From positions 1,972,843 to 2,036,842 of the forward strand of contig NC_052401.1 of NCBI RefSeq assembly GCF_009389715.1: DNA of 64,000 nucleotides, in the 5' to 3' direction. Shown piece after piece: positions 62,201-64,000 of the stretch (position 1 is its first letter; every line of letters starts with the position of its first letter). Position numbers and translations under genes: made by a program. Below the pieces are notes generated by a model. That model worked only from the letters and a program-made list of their open reading frames with translations. It searched no databases and was not told where the DNA came from. This DNA comes from Phoenix dactylifera. Its lineage: Eukaryota; Streptophyta; Magnoliopsida; Arecales; Arecaceae.

Positions 62201-62424
62201 AAAAAAGCGATCATTAACCATCTGGATAGTTTGTATCAACTCATTATAATATAATTGACAAAAATTAGAGTGGAATGGTTTCATACAAGTATCATATGTG
62301 AAAACAATGTTCATGCCTGTCACAAACCTGAATAAGAAAAACTTTTTCTGGTGCTAATCGTTTTATTGAACTGGCTAGCGAGACAGTATCCCGACCAGAA
62401 GCAACCACTAACAGAGGGCCTTCC
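59290..62424 (-). CDS. ELM1: Mitochondrial fission protein ELM1, 3' part (partial)
   Basis: Exons on the minus strand: 62424-62328, 62138-61989, 61858-61732, 60419-60307, 60218-60155, 60068-59975, 59883-59775, 59391-59290. Phases close and encode the C-terminal 285 residues or so. Hallmarks of the plant ELM1 (DUF1022, glycosyltransferase-like fold) family: GPLLVVASGRDTVSLASSI, TPRHDYYALTPSGQQ, WITPREPPGRNV, PKPLLVVNIGGPTRHCRYG, VRVSFSRRTPQK, PHMGHLAWADAFVITADSIS, KPVYVVGSEHSKWKF, PFTGLEDISNSWSYPPLNDAAE. In Arabidopsis ELM1 recruits the dynamin DRP3A to mitochondria for fission. The first in-window exon needs two bases from an upstream exon, which I could not find before 64000, so about a third of the protein lies outside. 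The stop is at 59290-59292. Confidence 0.92.
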
Positions 62425-64000
62425 CTGGAAGAAAATTTTGGTGTCATTATTCAAGTCCATCATTTAGTAAAGAGAAGAATAGCAGAAAGCAAATCCTTCA
62501 GCTAGCTTTGCAAAGGGGTATGTACATGCATTTAGAGTGATTCCTGGGAAGAAAAGCATCTTAACACATTAATAGCAGTTAACAAATTCATCAAGTAATC
62601 AGAATGAGATTGTAGCAGATTAACACAGCATTTTTTTTTTTTTTGAGAAAAAGAAAAGGTGGTTCATGATAATAGCTCAGGCAGATAGCAATAGGCATAG
62701 TTGTCAGACCCAGATCAGACATCACCCCAGCCAAGGGGTGGAGTTACCAGGTTGCCTGGTTGAAATGGTGGCTTATCAAAAGAGCCAACTGATCTCTGCA
62801 ACATTCAAGACAATGGCGAACTGAGGCAAAATAGGCACAGCAGGTTGCACATTTCAGAAACAAGATGACCTCGAACTGCAGCAAATAAAAGGCCACTTAC
62901 CACAAGAGGCATAGTTTTGAATTTAAGTTTGAAACCAGCAGCACTGCAAAAAGATCATCGAAAGCTTCCAAACCCATTAAAACACTAAAAAGGGGCATTA
63001 GACAAGAAAATTCAGGATTTCTATTGGAAAGACTGTTAAACATGTTGAAATTAGAATTATATCGATGCGAAATTTGAGTATTAAGTTAGCTTTCTAGAAT
63101 CTTTTTTTGTTATTTTGGTGTCAAAATTAGTTCCAAATGAAGCTAGGAGCCCAAAATCTAGAATTACAGGGATTCCAAAGGCCCTAGGATTGATTTAGCC
63201 AAATGAAGAGCCTTAGCAAAAAGGTTTGGCAAAGAAGACCATGCATAAAATCATGCACATACATGTTCTTGCAGAATAAATTGACCTTACAAACCATCTT
63301 CAATGACCTAGTCACCAAGCCCCGTTTCATTATTTTAGAGTCAATTAGTTGGATGTTCCTCACAATTCACTCCTATCAAAGTGCAATATATTCTATGTTC
63401 ATGAGCTTTTCAAATCCATCTTCATAACTTTAACCTTGTGCCATTTTAGATCTCTGGTGATTTTCTGACATTCCATGCAATTTAAGCCCCTCTGTGCACA
63501 AGTTAAAGTGTATATGAAGTACACCCTGGAGTGGCAGATTGGATATGTTCAAGAAGTGATGAAGCAGATCGAGATATATTAAAACTGTCAAATTTGGAAA
63601 GGAGCAACAACGTTGATATTCAAGCAGGCCAAAGAACCCTTTTTCAAAAGTAGAACCACTACCTTACAATCTTAAAAAAAAATTCCACAAAATTCCTGAT
63701 GAAATGATGTTCTAACATAACGTCCGAGCTTTCACATTCTATTTCCAGTTTTCAATTAATACGTATACAATGAGTGAAATTTCATCTGACATTCTATTAC
63801 CCACACAAGAGTCAAGATTTCAAATGATCACATTTCAAGTTTTCAATTAATACATATACTATTCATTTGTTTTCAGCTAAGCGATTCAGTTTTGTCCAAA
63901 ACAATGTAAGCCTCTGCCTGTCTCATTGGAATCTTAGTCAGTTTAAGCCAATAATTTAAACTAATCTCCAAACTTTTGGAAACATGCCAAATATAACGTT
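62425..64000. other. ELM1 intron sequence to window edge
   Basis: AT-rich, with a T-run at about 62631-62644 followed by sequence that looks repeat-derived (TTGTCAGACCCAGATCAG, then an inverted pair ACCAGGTTGCCTGGT near 62748). Searching the minus strand for the preceding ELM1 exon, which should encode residues before EGPLLVV, gave nothing convincing. Confidence 0.4.

Noticed and set aside
62901..62943. Possible ELM1 exon with AG and GTAAGT borders
   Set aside because: The frame reading AAGFKLKFKTMPLV ends in phase 0, which does not fit the two bases needed by the next exon, and the frame that fits gives residues unlike the family.

Overview
This is nuclear DNA of a flowering plant, most likely a monocot and possibly a palm. 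The signs are long introns with consensus GT..AG junctions, a GC-rich first exon beside AT-rich introns, several classes of plant transposon inside introns, and proteins that match plant (Arabidopsis-type) members of their families. There are no operons or bacterial features. The lineage below monocot is inference.

From left to right: (1) first coding exon of a leucine-rich-repeat protein, minus strand, running off the left edge (49-147). (2) A complete 14-exon nicalin gene, plus strand (2334-18180, 564 aa). (3) A convergent four-exon gene for a small organellar RRM protein resembling SRBP11, minus strand (18405-22687, 142 aa). (4) A broken 5' fragment of a Rab geranylgeranyltransferase beta subunit gene, plus strand (23813-24232). 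(5) A repeat-rich gap with about 0.85 kb of nearly pure polypurine (25.44-26.29 kb). (6) A complete eight-exon DCP1 decapping gene, minus strand (27376-36551, 366 aa). (7) A dead LINE with reverse transcriptase, zf-RVT and RNase H remnants (about 36.85-39.95 kb). (8) A complete eight-coding-exon OTU deubiquitinase of the OTU6/OTLD1 type, minus strand (41243-56611, 542 aa). (9) The 3' two thirds of a mitochondrial-fission ELM1 gene, minus strand (59290-62424), whose 5' end lies beyond the right edge.

The host genes are unrelated housekeeping functions: ER membrane-protein biogenesis, organelle RNA metabolism, mRNA decapping, histone or protein deubiquitination, and mitochondrial division. I see no sign that they work as a cluster. 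I re-derived every splice junction by hand; in the three complete multi-exon genes and SRBP11 all reading phases close to an open frame of the usual family length.

The interesting material is the mobile DNA. A family of small elements has CAAGG...CCTTG ends and 8-bp target duplications; four clear copies share ends but carry two unrelated cores (polypyrimidine, or GGTACCG palindromes). One of them is nested in the left LTR of a complete TRIM retrotransposon with AAATT target duplications. A 963-bp Ac-like hAT element with perfect 8-bp target duplications lies in a DCP1 intron. Nicalin intron 4 holds a decayed duplicate of its own exon 4. Several introns carry recent tandem duplications (200, 154, 137 and 132 bp, plus a 35-bp minisatellite). 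I found no evidence for a wholly new biological system.
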